7,182 nt of DNA from positions 1 through 7,182 of the forward strand of contig JAGGYX010000012.1 in NCBI GenBank assembly GCA_021162305.1, given 5' to 3'. A program made the position numbers and the translations under genes. The notes beneath the pieces were generated by a model. That model was not told the origin of the DNA. It saw nothing but the letters and a program-made list of their open reading frames with translations, and did not search any database. This DNA comes from Thermoplasmata archaeon. Its GTDB lineage: Archaea > Thermoplasmatota > E2 > UBA202 > JdFR-43. This document shows positions 1 through 6,643 of this stretch, one piece after another; the first letter of the stretch is position 1, and each line of letters opens with the position of its first letter.

Positions 1-323
1 TAATTTTCATTGCCATTTTTGCAATATTTACATTTTCCACATGAGTAGTTAAGCCATGATATTCCAACTCTGTTGCCAATATCAAATTTTTTAACATGGC
101 TTCCAGTTTTTTCAACAATTCCAACTATTTCATGCCCTAAAATGATTGGTTTCTTATGCAATGGTATGTCTCCTTCTGCAATATGCAAATCTGTTCTGCA
201 TATCCCGCAATACTCAACCCTTACCAAAATTTCATTTTCCTTTGGCTCTGGTTTTGCTATATCTACAATTTTTAATGGCTCCTCCTCTATTGGCTTTTGC
301 TCCTCTAAAATCCATGCTTTCAT
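1..323 (-). CDS. Zinc-dependent alcohol dehydrogenase, CAD2-like (partial, N-terminal 107 residues)
   Basis: The N-terminal part of a medium-chain zinc alcohol dehydrogenase, cut by the window edge at position 1. The translation begins MKAWILEEQKPIEEEPLKIV. It contains GICRTDLH (residues 40-47), whose Cys42 is the expected catalytic zinc ligand, and GHEIVG (63-68) with the second zinc-site pair His64/Glu65. The structural-zinc loop CGKCKYCKNG starts at Cys95 (Cys95, 98, 101); its fourth Cys should lie just beyond the edge. The run RVGISWL before that loop resembles the CAD2-like alcohol dehydrogenases, which oxidise or reduce primary alcohols and aldehydes with NAD(P). The substrate cannot be told. 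The cofactor-binding domain is off the window. Two ATGs occur in tandem (326-324 and 323-321); I chose the second because GAGGTGAT at 334-327 is then better spaced. The start overlaps the stop of the upstream NAD(P)H-hydrate repair gene, so translational coupling is likely. Confidence 0.9.
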   Translation of the reverse strand, partial: MKAWILEEQKPIEEEPLKIVDIAKPEPKENEILVRVEYCGICRTDLHIAEGDIPLHKKPIILGHEIVGIVEKTGSHVKKFDIGNRVGISWLNYSCGKCKYCKNGNEN

Positions 324-1879
324 CATATCACCTCTATCTCATATCTTCGCCTAACTTCATCAAAGTTCTCCCGCAACATTTTCATCGCTTCTGGCAAGCT
401 TTGCATGATGTCACGAGCTGTTATTCCATCTTCACCTTTTTCCATTGCAGCAATATCTCCAGCAAAACCATGAACAAAAACGCCCATTCGAGCTGCATCC
501 TCAATAGAGAAGCCTATACCGTGCATGGCAGCAATAACACCTGCAAGAACATCGCCGCTGCCTGCCGTTGCCATACCTGAGTTGCCTGTCATGTTTATGT
601 ATATTTTTCCATCTGGATAGCCTATGAGACTATGAGCTCCCTTTAGCACAATTATTGAATTCAATTCTTTTGTTGCAGTCCTTAAAATTTCTATTTTGTT
701 TTCAAGGATTTCGGAAATGCTTTTTCCTGTAAGGCGTGACATCTCGCCTGGGTGAGGTGTCATTATTGTAACATTTTTCCTTTTTATAATACAGTTTTTT
801 TCTTCCGCAACCGCTGTTATTCCATCTCCATCTATGATGACTGGCTTATCCACTTTTTCTACAATCCTACGCACAAGCTCTTTTGTTTCCTCATTTGTTG
901 AAAGACCGCAGCCAACAACAAGTATATCGCTTTTGCTCGCAAGCTCCAGCAATTCCTCCTCACTTTTTAATGCCATGGAGCCATCTTTCTCTTCCATTGG
1001 CACAAAAACCAGCTCACTTCCTCCAGCCCCCAAAAATGGAATTATTGAAGAAGGAGCAGCTAAGCGGGCGTAGCCGCCGCCAGCTTTAAGAAAAGACATT
1101 GCTGCAAAATATGGCGCACCATAGTAGCGGAAAGCTCCAGCTATGAACAAAACATCGCCGAAAGTGCTTTTATGTCCATGTTTTAGGCGAGAAGGCAATG
1201 GTAAAGGTTCATTTGTCTCTATTTTTATGTGGTTGTATATTGAAGGAGGAAACGAAATATGGCTTACATATAGCTTACCGCAATGCTCGTAGCCAGGATA
1301 AAAAACATTTCCTATTTTTGGAAGACCAAATGTAACAGTCCAGTCTGCTTTTATCGCTACCCCCATAACTTTTCCATTATTTCCATTTATGCCTGAAGGA
1401 ATGTCAATGCTAAAAACTTTTTTTGCATGTTCGTTTATTACATCTATAATTTCTTTATACAATCCTTCAACATTTCTCGAAATTCCTGTTCCAAGCATAG
1501 CATCTATGATAACATCTGCTTCTTCAATGTCTTTAATTAACTCCTCATTAACAACAGCTTTTTTAATATCGATGGCAATGCTTTTAACAATATTGTAGTT
1601 CATCAAAGCTGCTCCTTTATATTTTGATGGTTCACTCAGCAAATAAATTTTGACGATGCCATTCATTGAATGAAGTTTTCGAGCAAGCGTTAAGCCATCT
1701 CCTCCATTATTGCCAGAGCCAGCAAAAACAACAAATTTTTTTCCTTCTATTCCGACTTCCTTGAGTAAAACAAGATAGCAGGCATGAGCGGCATTTTCCA
1801 TGAGCAATTCATCTTTTATTCCATGCTCGATAGCCTTTTTATCCAATGCATGCATTTCCTCAATACTTGACACTTTCAT
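323..1879 (-). CDS. nnrDE: Bifunctional NAD(P)H-hydrate epimerase / ADP-dependent NAD(P)H-hydrate dehydratase
   Basis: A 518-residue fusion of the two nicotinamide-repair enzymes. The N-terminal domain (about 1-215) is the YjeF_N epimerase, which interconverts R- and S-NAD(P)HX. It shows GSGNNGGDG (54-62), ADVIIDAMLGTG (121-132) and SIDIPSG (157-163). The C-terminal domain (about 235-500) is the ribokinase-like dehydratase that restores NAD(P)H from S-NAD(P)HX using a nucleotide (ADP in most prokaryotic members). It shows TPHPGEMSRL (374-383), KGAH (413-416) and GNSGMATAGSGDVLAG (432-447), with the probable catalytic Asp443. Length and domain order are as in other prokaryotic fusions, and both halves look intact. 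It is cytoplasmic, with no signal peptide. No SD precedes the ATG, while a TATA-like box sits about 25 nt upstream, so the mRNA is probably leaderless. The stop codon overlaps the downstream alcohol dehydrogenase start, placing repair beside a user of the same cofactor. Confidence 0.96.
   Translation of the reverse strand: MKVSSIEEMHALDKKAIEHGIKDELLMENAAHACYLVLLKEVGIEGKKFVVFAGSGNNGGDGLTLARKLHSMNGIVKIYLLSEPSKYKGAALMNYNIVKSIAIDIKKAVVNEELIKDIEEADVIIDAMLGTGISRNVEGLYKEIIDVINEHAKKVFSIDIPSGINGNNGKVMGVAIKADWTVTFGLPKIGNVFYPGYEHCGKLYVSHISFPPSIYNHIKIETNEPLPLPSRLKHGHKSTFGDVLFIAGAFRYYGAPYFAAMSFLKAGGGYARLAAPSSIIPFLGAGGSELVFVPMEEKDGSMALKSEEELLELASKSDILVVGCGLSTNEETKELVRRIVEKVDKPVIIDGDGITAVAEEKNCIIKRKNVTIMTPHPGEMSRLTGKSISEILENKIEILRTATKELNSIIVLKGAHSLIGYPDGKIYINMTGNSGMATAGSGDVLAGVIAAMHGIGFSIEDAARMGVFVHGFAGDIAAMEKGEDGITARDIMQSLPEAMKMLRENFDEVRRRYEIEVI
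327..334 (-). promoter_or_regulatory. Shine-Dalgarno site for the alcohol dehydrogenase
   Basis: GAGGTGAT on the minus strand matches the expected anti-SD tail of archaeal 16S rRNA. It lies inside the last codons of the repair gene. It leaves about 5 nt from GAGGTG to the ATG at 323 but only 2 nt to the ATG at 326, which favours the downstream start. Confidence 0.7.
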
Positions 1880-1900
1880 ATTGGTTAATAAAAAATGGAG

Positions 1901-1922
1901 AAATAAATTTTGGGTTTATGCT
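1901..1922 (-). promoter_or_regulatory. Promoter of the NAD(P)H-hydrate repair gene (BRE/TATA plus upstream motif)
   Basis: On the minus strand, AGCATAAACCCA (1922-1911) is followed by AAA and then the TATA-like TTTATTT (1907-1901). The TATA centre is about 25 nt from the ATG at 1879, the normal archaeal TATA-to-start-site distance. Together with the lack of an SD, this points to a leaderless transcript. The upstream 12 bp recur with the same spacing at the secreted-protein promoter. Confidence 0.6.
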
Positions 1923-1965
1923 CTACTTTAGCCGATGTAACAGCTGTCGAGCCATCATATATGGT

Positions 1966-1987
1966 AAAGATAAAGTGGGCTGATGCT
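1966..1987 (-). promoter_or_regulatory. Third copy of the upstream promoter motif with a weak TATA-like run
   Basis: AGCATCAGCCCA (1987-1976, minus) matches the other two copies at 10 or 11 of 12 positions. It is followed after 1 nt by TTTATCTT, a poor TATA box with spacing unlike the other two. It may be a second promoter for the repair gene, giving a leader of roughly 70 nt, or a regulator site. The rest of the 162-nt spacer (1880-2041) shows no gene and no convincing terminator. A weak TTCTC/GAGAA inverted repeat lies just past the stop of the secreted-protein gene. Confidence 0.35.
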
Positions 1988-2041
1988 AAATATTTTTACC
2001 TCATTTCTCCAATTAGTTATTAGAGAAGTTGTTATTGTTTC

Positions 2042-3637
2042 TTATTCTCCGTATCCTGGAATGAAACCAAGGCTTGCTATGGTTCTTGTTTCTTCAGCCA
2101 TTCGTCCGTCTTTACAATGTGCGACAACGGTCAAGTTGTGCCAACTTGCTCCAAATGGAGCCATCCAGAAACACCTGTATGGTGGAAAGTAATCAGAACG
2201 AAACAGATTTTCGTCAACATAAAAGTCAACTCTTTCTATTCCAGCACTACATTCTGCTCGAGCACTGAAGAACACTGATCCTATAATAATTGTAAAATGT
2301 TTATCGGGCTCATAATCGGAAGGAAATGGCATAATTGGAAAACCAAAAAGATAGGCATAGCGATCTTCTGGGGATATTAATTCAAAAGAAAATTCTTCTG
2401 GAGCATGAAGATAAAGTGTAAGAGATGGCGAATATATAGCAACATAATCTGGAATATCTTCGGGTGGATCAACGATAAGATTTATATTCACGAAATGGGC
2501 TGGTTTACCACACACCGGGCATACAGTGCAAGGTGGTGGTATATTATTTGGGTTTTTCCAGTTTGTAAATAAACGAAACTGTAATGCCTTTATCCCATTC
2601 GGGATTGGTAGTGGAACTAGGGCAAAATTTTTAACTGACCCAAACCACCATGGTGGAATTACTCTCGGCCAATTTATCAATCCTCCTACAACATTTACAG
2701 CATTACATGGACATGGTGCAACATTAATACGATTTAAGGTTAGTTGCGGTCCGCCGAAAATAAGATGACTGTATCGTATGTCCCACCATCCCGGACAATT
2801 ATTTTTACTAACTTCTGCATGATAGTTATCCTTGCCATTTGCACCAATAATCTTCATGCTGTTACCAAATGCGATTACTGCCATATTCTTTAAAATTATT
2901 GGGTCTGGGTGTTGTCCGAATGGGATAAAATCAGTTATTAGCCAGTCTTCGGTTTCTCCGTAACTGAAACCATCACTTGATGCACTGCCATCCCATCCTC
3001 CAACATCTGAAAAGAGTTCTTCATCAATAGATTCTTCAGTAATCGTGATTCGTGCCCACACTGGCAATGAGTATTGATATGGAATATCAAATTCTCCTCC
3101 TATGAATCTAAGTGTTTGCCCAATCCATTCATCTGGCAAATTTATTTCTCTATTAACGATAATCCATTCATTTACTCCATCTTCATTTTTCCACTCACCG
3201 TCATGATTTAAATCAAGCAACACATTCACGAATGCATGTGCATCCTTCATCGTGAAGTAGAATATTATATATCCCTTATGCGTCGTGGCGTTAACTATAA
3301 TTATTGGCTCACAATTATCCGTATCATGGTCTATGACTAAAGCATCGTTTTCTTTTGTAGGGGTTGAAGAACTGTTACCAAGCCAGCATTTGGATGTATC
3401 TGTGTGATAACAGCCCTTTCTTCCCATTACTCTTACATTTTTGCTATCATAAAAAGAAGGAAATTTTGCTACAACACCAGAATATGCAAATACATTACTG
3501 GGATTTTGTGAATCATCTGGAGCATCTCCATAATCACCAAGTGGACCCGTTATATTGCTTCGTACGATGCTCCCAACATAAATGCTATCAAGTAACATAA
3601 ATACAAACAGAAGAAATACCGTAAAACTTTTCTTCAT
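2042..3637 (-). CDS. Secreted GEVED-domain protein with C-terminal Ig-like domain
   Basis: A 531-residue exported protein. MKKSFTVFLLFVFMLL is a Sec-type signal peptide or signal anchor; there is no lipobox. Residues about 34-235 resemble the GEVED domain of surface and secreted proteins. It opens with DYGDAPDD (35-42), contains the WLG and ENDALVIDHDTD (97-108) segment and VLLDLNHDGEW (139-149), and closes with SYGETEDWLI (225-234), a variant of the name-giving motif. The C-terminal part (about 448-515) looks like a bacterial-type Ig-like domain, with VDFYVDENLFRSDYFPPY (470-487) and HNLTVVAHCKDG (500-511). The middle (about 240-440) I do not recognise; it carries CPC (309-311) and CTVCPVC (370-376). 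Possible N-glycosylation sequons are at Asn28, 88, 116 and 501. No C-terminal anchor is evident, and no catalytic motif is visible; adhesion or surface structure is a guess. The start is supported by GGGAGG at 3648-3643 and by the signal peptide. Confidence 0.85.
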   Translation of the reverse strand: MKKSFTVFLLFVFMLLDSIYVGSIVRSNITGPLGDYGDAPDDSQNPSNVFAYSGVVAKFPSFYDSKNVRVMGRKGCYHTDTSKCWLGNSSSTPTKENDALVIDHDTDNCEPIIIVNATTHKGYIIFYFTMKDAHAFVNVLLDLNHDGEWKNEDGVNEWIIVNREINLPDEWIGQTLRFIGGEFDIPYQYSLPVWARITITEESIDEELFSDVGGWDGSASSDGFSYGETEDWLITDFIPFGQHPDPIILKNMAVIAFGNSMKIIGANGKDNYHAEVSKNNCPGWWDIRYSHLIFGGPQLTLNRINVAPCPCNAVNVVGGLINWPRVIPPWWFGSVKNFALVPLPIPNGIKALQFRLFTNWKNPNNIPPPCTVCPVCGKPAHFVNINLIVDPPEDIPDYVAIYSPSLTLYLHAPEEFSFELISPEDRYAYLFGFPIMPFPSDYEPDKHFTIIIGSVFFSARAECSAGIERVDFYVDENLFRSDYFPPYRCFWMAPFGASWHNLTVVAHCKDGRMAEETRTIASLGFIPGYGE

Positions 3638-3642
3638 TTTTG

Positions 3643-3648
3643 CCTCCC
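3643..3648 (-). promoter_or_regulatory. Shine-Dalgarno site for the secreted protein
   Basis: GGGAGG on the minus strand lies 5 nt before the ATG at 3637, so this gene uses a leadered mRNA, unlike the repair gene downstream. CCCT and CCTC stretches a few nt upstream in the leader could pair with it. Confidence 0.75.
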
Positions 3649-3700
3649 TTTTTGACCCTCACGAGGTAGGGATCTTTTTAATTCCGCCTCGCCCGTTATA

Positions 3701-3724
3701 TTGATAAAAGTTATCTTTTATCAA
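3701..3724. repeat. Perfect 10-bp inverted repeat between TATA box and start codon (operator or leader hairpin)
   Basis: The arms are TTGATAAAAG (3701-3710) and CTTTTATCAA (3715-3724), exact reverse complements separated by TTAT. The element sits 17 nt downstream of the TATA box at 3749-3742 on the minus strand, so it overlaps or immediately follows the expected transcription start near 3720. It could be a repressor operator or a hairpin at the 5' end of the mRNA. It is too far from the upstream permease stop, and lacks a following T-run, to be that operon's terminator. Confidence 0.6.
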
Positions 3725-3741
3725 ATTTAAATAAAATACAG

Positions 3742-3764
3742 TATATAAACTTTGGGTTGATGCT
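3742..3764 (-). promoter_or_regulatory. Promoter of the secreted-protein gene (upstream motif, BRE, TATA)
   Basis: On the minus strand, AGCATCAACCCA (3764-3753) is followed by AAG and then TTTATATA (3749-3742). CCAAAG next to TTTATATA is close to the textbook archaeal BRE-TATA pair, so this is the best promoter in the window by eye. A start near 3720 would give a leader of about 80 nt. It lies in the 271-nt spacer 3638-3908, which otherwise holds the hairpin and a T-rich terminator candidate and no supportable gene. Confidence 0.75.
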
Positions 3765-3841
3765 GATGCAGCCAGAGAATCAAGTTAATAAAATTGTTTG
3801 AAGAAAGAAATGTGATAGAAGGATGGTATAGTTTATCTAAA

Positions 3842-3857
3842 GCAAAATGAAAAATTC
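3842..3857 (-). terminator. T-rich probable terminator of the ribosomal/ndk/ABC operon
   Basis: About 50-65 nt past the permease stop, the minus strand reads AATTTTTCATTTTGCT. T-rich tracts without a strong hairpin are the usual archaeal termination signal, and the position between the operon and the next promoter fits. Evidence is composition and location only. Confidence 0.45.
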
Positions 3858-3908
3858 TGGAACACTCCTCTTTACAACATTCTTTCACACCATCAAAACA
3901 TTCAAGCT

Positions 3909-4991
3909 TTATTCTTCCTTCCAGTTTGTTAATACAGCTCCAATTCCAAATACAATTATGGCAAAAGTTGCTATAACAACAGCGTTTAGCATTGCTGCAT
4001 TGGCATCGTGATAAATCATCGCATTTCTTAAGCCTTCATTGACATAATACAAAGGTAAAATTTTGGCAATGGTTTGTAAAAAAGATGGCATGATTTCAAG
4101 AGGAAAGAAAGTGCCAGCCAAAAACATCATTGGAAATGTTATGGCAGAAGCTGCAGAATCAGCTGTTTCTTCTTCATTGACAAATCTTGCAATAATCATT
4201 CCTATGCCAGTAAATGCAAATGAAGCAGCAATTATTATAAGAACGGAAGTAAAATTAAAGCTCGCTTTTAAATGAAAAACTGCTATTCCAACAGCAAGTA
4301 TAACAATTGCTGAGAAAAAGTTTATGAGCAATTGATAAACCATTTTTGCAAAAATCCACTCCCCCCTTTTAAAAGAAGTTGTCAGCAACTTTTTCAGCAA
4401 TCCTCTTTTACGATATTTCACATATACTTCTATGCTTCCATATATGGCAGAGGTCATTACAGTCATTCCTATTATGCCTGGAACAAAAAAGTCAATATAT
4501 TCAAAACCTTTTGCCACAACTTCCTCAATTTTATATCCAACAATTACGCTCGCATTATTCATTTCCAAATTCATTTTGTCCACTATGCTTGAAATAAAGC
4601 TTATGATTACAGAATTTGTTTGGTGTTGGGATGGGTCAATGTAGAGTGTAAAATTGCATTGCTGCCTGCTGACTATCGCATTGTAGAAACCTTCTGGAAT
4701 TCTCAAGACAGCATGTTCCTTTGCATATTCCTGCACGTTGGCATCCTTCCCAATTATTTTTACCTTTACAGCACTTATATTTTCCATTGCATCTATGAAA
4801 GCCTGGGAGGCAAAAGAATCATCCATGTCCTGAATATATATTGTATAACCATCATTCCCTCCTGAAAATATTTCTCCAAATAATAATATTAGCAATACAG
4901 GAAATGCAAATGTCCAAAATACAGAGCCTTTGTTTCTATACCAGTTTTTAATGCTCGCCTTTATTTCCCATGCAATGCCTTTTATTCTCAT
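3909..4991 (-). CDS. ABC-2 type transporter permease
   Basis: A 360-residue integral membrane subunit of an ABC exporter. One membrane segment lies near the N-terminus (about 22-42, containing FWTFAFPVLLILLFGEIF). A soluble loop of about 125 residues follows, then five more segments at roughly 168-190, 218-240, 248-268, 283-305 and 333-354. This one-plus-five topology with a large loop is that of the YhhJ/DrrB-like ABC-2 permeases. EYIDFFVPGIIGMTVMTSAI (164-183) and FLAGTFFPLEIMP (290-302) are typical family positions. It should pair with the ATPase encoded just before it, whose stop overlaps this start (ATGA, 4991-4988). Such pairs export drugs, lipids or polysaccharides, or act in export-based self-protection; the substrate cannot be inferred. 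It is the last gene of the operon and ends with a short charged tail, WKEE. Confidence 0.93.
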   Translation of the reverse strand: MRIKGIAWEIKASIKNWYRNKGSVFWTFAFPVLLILLFGEIFSGGNDGYTIYIQDMDDSFASQAFIDAMENISAVKVKIIGKDANVQEYAKEHAVLRIPEGFYNAIVSRQQCNFTLYIDPSQHQTNSVIISFISSIVDKMNLEMNNASVIVGYKIEEVVAKGFEYIDFFVPGIIGMTVMTSAIYGSIEVYVKYRKRGLLKKLLTTSFKRGEWIFAKMVYQLLINFFSAIVILAVGIAVFHLKASFNFTSVLIIIAASFAFTGIGMIIARFVNEEETADSAASAITFPMMFLAGTFFPLEIMPSFLQTIAKILPLYYVNEGLRNAMIYHDANAAMLNAVVIATFAIIVFGIGAVLTNWKEE

Positions 4992-5818
4992 CCCAATCCT
5001 TCTCCAGTCAACTTAAGAAAAACATCTTCAAGATTGGCTCTTTTTATCTCTATTTTTTCGTATTTTTCCTGTAGCTCACCTATTATCCTCACTACTTCTT
5101 TTTCATCTCTTGCCTTAAATTCCTTTTTCCCGTCCACCGTTTCAACTATTATCCTTGCTCCACTTCCATATTTTTCTATAAGCCTGTAGGGTTCATCCAT
5201 TGCAACTATTTTTCCTCGATGCATTATTGCAACTTTATCTGCGAGATATTCTGCCTCCTCCATATAATGTGTTGTTAAAAAAATTGTCTTGCCTTTTTCT
5301 TTCATTTCCATTATAACATTCCATATATTCCTTCTTGCCTTTGGGTCTAAGCCTGTTGTTGGCTCATCCAAAAAAATAAGGCTTGGGTCATTTACTAAAG
5401 CCATTGCAACTCCAAGCAATCTTTTTTGCCCACCTGAAAGATTTTTATACAACTCTTTTTCTTTCTCTTTCAATCCCACCATTTCTATTAGCTCATCTAT
5501 ATCAATGCTCTTCCTATAAAAACTCGCAAAATACTCGAGTGTTTCTTTTACATTAAGCCTTTCCATAGATTGAAATTCCTGAGGTAAAATCCCCATTTTT
5601 TCTTTTATTTCATCATTCAAATTTTTCCCAAATATTTTTACCTCTCCTTTATCAGCATTTCTTATTCCTTCTATTATTTCAACAGTCGTCGTTTTCCCAG
5701 CCCCATTTGGACCAAGTAACGAAAAAATTTCTCCTTCTTCAACAAAGAATGTTACATTATCAACAGCAATAATATTTCCATAAACTTTTGTTAAATTTTT
5801 TACTTCTATTGCTTTCAT
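4988..5818 (-). CDS. ABC transporter ATP-binding protein (ABC-2 exporter type)
   Basis: A complete 276-residue ATPase with all nucleotide-binding motifs in order: Walker A GPNGAGKTT (36-44), Q-loop Gln80 in ILPQEFQ, signature LSGGQ (127-131), Walker B LIFLDEP (147-153) with catalytic Glu152, D-loop GLDP (156-159), and switch His184 in LTTHYMEEAE. The C-terminal extension ends NLEDVFLKLTGEGLG, typical of the DrrA/CcmA-like ATPases that partner ABC-2 permeases. It powers the permease encoded immediately downstream, probably as a 2+2 complex at the cytoplasmic face. Its start overlaps the ndk stop in an ATGA, and no strong SD is visible, so translation is probably coupled to ndk. Finding it in a ribosomal-protein operon suggests constitutive, growth-linked expression; that is inference. 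Confidence 0.96.
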   Translation of the reverse strand: MKAIEVKNLTKVYGNIIAVDNVTFFVEEGEIFSLLGPNGAGKTTTVEIIEGIRNADKGEVKIFGKNLNDEIKEKMGILPQEFQSMERLNVKETLEYFASFYRKSIDIDELIEMVGLKEKEKELYKNLSGGQKRLLGVAMALVNDPSLIFLDEPTTGLDPKARRNIWNVIMEMKEKGKTIFLTTHYMEEAEYLADKVAIMHRGKIVAMDEPYRLIEKYGSGARIIVETVDGKKEFKARDEKEVVRIIGELQEKYEKIEIKRANLEDVFLKLTGEGLG

Positions 5819-6267
5819 TTCTCATATACCCATGATTCATCAATTATTTCATAATCAATGATTTCATCTTCACTGAACCACAATTTTATTTCCTTTTCCG
5901 CTGTTTCCTTGGCATCGCTTGCATGTATGATATTTCGCCCTATATGCTGCGCAAAATCGCCTCTTATTGTGCCAGGCATTGCTTTTTGCGGGTCTGTGGC
6001 GCCAACAAGAGTGCGGACTCTTTCAATGGCATTCATGCCTTCTATGACCATCGCTACCACAGGACCAGAAGTAATATATTTTATCAAGCCATCATAAAAT
6101 GGCTTTCCCTTATGGACTTCATAATGCTTCTCCGCCAGCTCTTTTGAAACATGCAAAAATTTCATGGCAACAATTTTTAAACCGGATTGTTCAAGCCTTT
6201 CTATAACCTTTCCAATGAGGCGACGCTGCACACCATCTGGCTTTATCATGACAAATGTTCTTTCCAT
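5815..6267 (-). CDS. ndk: Nucleoside diphosphate kinase
   Basis: A 150-residue protein of normal length for the family. It transfers the gamma-phosphate from ATP to other nucleoside diphosphates through a phospho-histidine, balancing NTP and dNTP pools in the cytoplasm. It opens with RTFVMIKPDGVQRRLIG, the canonical first strand with Lys9. It also has KPFYDGLIKYITSGPVVAMV around residues 55-74 and the GATDPQKAMPGTIRGDFA segment (89-106). The active-site stretch NIIHASD (112-118) holds the catalytic His115. It begins 1 nt after the rpl24e stop and its own stop overlaps the ABC ATPase start. The order L7Ae-S28e-L24e-Ndk is a known archaeal arrangement. GGCGAT just upstream of the ATG may serve as a modest SD. 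Nothing in it looks damaged. Confidence 0.98.
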   Translation of the reverse strand: MERTFVMIKPDGVQRRLIGKVIERLEQSGLKIVAMKFLHVSKELAEKHYEVHKGKPFYDGLIKYITSGPVVAMVIEGMNAIERVRTLVGATDPQKAMPGTIRGDFAQHIGRNIIHASDAKETAEKEIKLWFSEDEIIDYEIIDESWVYEK

Positions 6268-6268
6268 T

Positions 6269-6439
6269 TTATCGCCTGTAGTATGCTGTCCATCTCACCT
6301 TTTTCGGGTCTCTTTTTAACTCAAGCATGTTTTTGCGACACTTGCTGGAGCAGAAATAAAGTATGCTTCCATCTTTCTTAACATACATCATGCCTGTGCC
6401 TGGCTCTATTTCCTTCCCGCAAAATGAGCACTTCACCAT
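6269..6439 (-). CDS. rpl24e: Ribosomal protein L24e (eL24), short zinc-finger form
   Basis: A 56-residue gene that is easy to miss because of its size. The translation starts [20 protein letters not shown] and continues through [14 protein letters not shown] to end RWTAYYRR. The four cysteines, CxxC at 4/7 and CxxxC at 30/34, form the zinc ribbon of archaeal eL24; FCSSKC followed by basic residues and then DPKKVRWT is diagnostic. It is a structural protein of the large ribosomal subunit. The ATG overlaps the rps28e stop by one base (TAATG), and ndk starts 1 nt past its stop, so it is the third gene of the operon. The length matches archaeal L24e, which lacks the long C-terminal extension of the eukaryotic protein. 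Confidence 0.96.
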   Translation of the reverse strand: MVKCSFCGKEIEPGTGMMYVKKDGSILYFCSSKCRKNMLELKRDPKKVRWTAYYRR

Positions 6440-6642
6440 TATTTCACGCTCAACTTCTTGGCTTCCCTTTCAGCTTCTCTTAACATGAGTATGTCTCCAA
6501 GGCGAACAGGACCCATAACATTTCTTGTAAGCACTCTGTTCTTATCCTTGCCCTCGAGAATCTTCACTCTAACCTGTATAACTTCGCCGCACATTCCTGT
6601 TCTTCCTATTATCGCCACAACTTCAGCTGGTATCCCTTCCAT
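6439..6642 (-). CDS. rps28e: Ribosomal protein S28e (eS28)
   Basis: A 67-residue small-subunit protein with an OB-like fold, typical in length for archaea. It shows [20 protein letters not shown] (8-27), the conserved [15 protein letters not shown] (40-54) and the closing EREAKKL. The family usually has RGPVR in place of MGPVR, a minor difference. In the ribosome this protein lies near the mRNA exit region of the 30S subunit. The start is 1 nt after the L7Ae stop and its stop overlaps the L24e start, so co-translation with both is expected. GGTT just before the ATG is at best a weak SD. Confidence 0.96.
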   Translation of the reverse strand: MEGIPAEVVAIIGRTGMCGEVIQVRVKILEGKDKNRVLTRNVMGPVRLGDILMLREAEREAKKLSVK

Positions 6643-6643
6643 T

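Noticed and set aside
146..580. 144-codon plus-strand open frame
   Set aside because: It lies antisense to the well-supported alcohol dehydrogenase and NAD(P)H-hydrate repair genes, and its translation has no recognisable motif.
1925..1990. Possible box C/D guide RNA in the spacer (ATGATGG near 1963-1953 on the minus strand)
   Set aside because: The C-box match is imperfect, and no properly spaced CUGA D box or C'/D' pair was found.
2000..2030. Hairpin terminator for the secreted-protein gene (TTCTC/GAGAA)
   Set aside because: The stem is only 5 bp with a long loop, and no clear T-run follows on the transcribed strand.
3727..3930. Cysteine-rich open frame on the minus strand just after the permease (contains VKECCKEECSRIFHFAL)
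   Set aside because: It has no ATG, only a GTG without a convincing SD, and its end runs through the BRE/TATA box of the next gene. The permease already ends at a normal family position, so a frameshifted extension is not needed.
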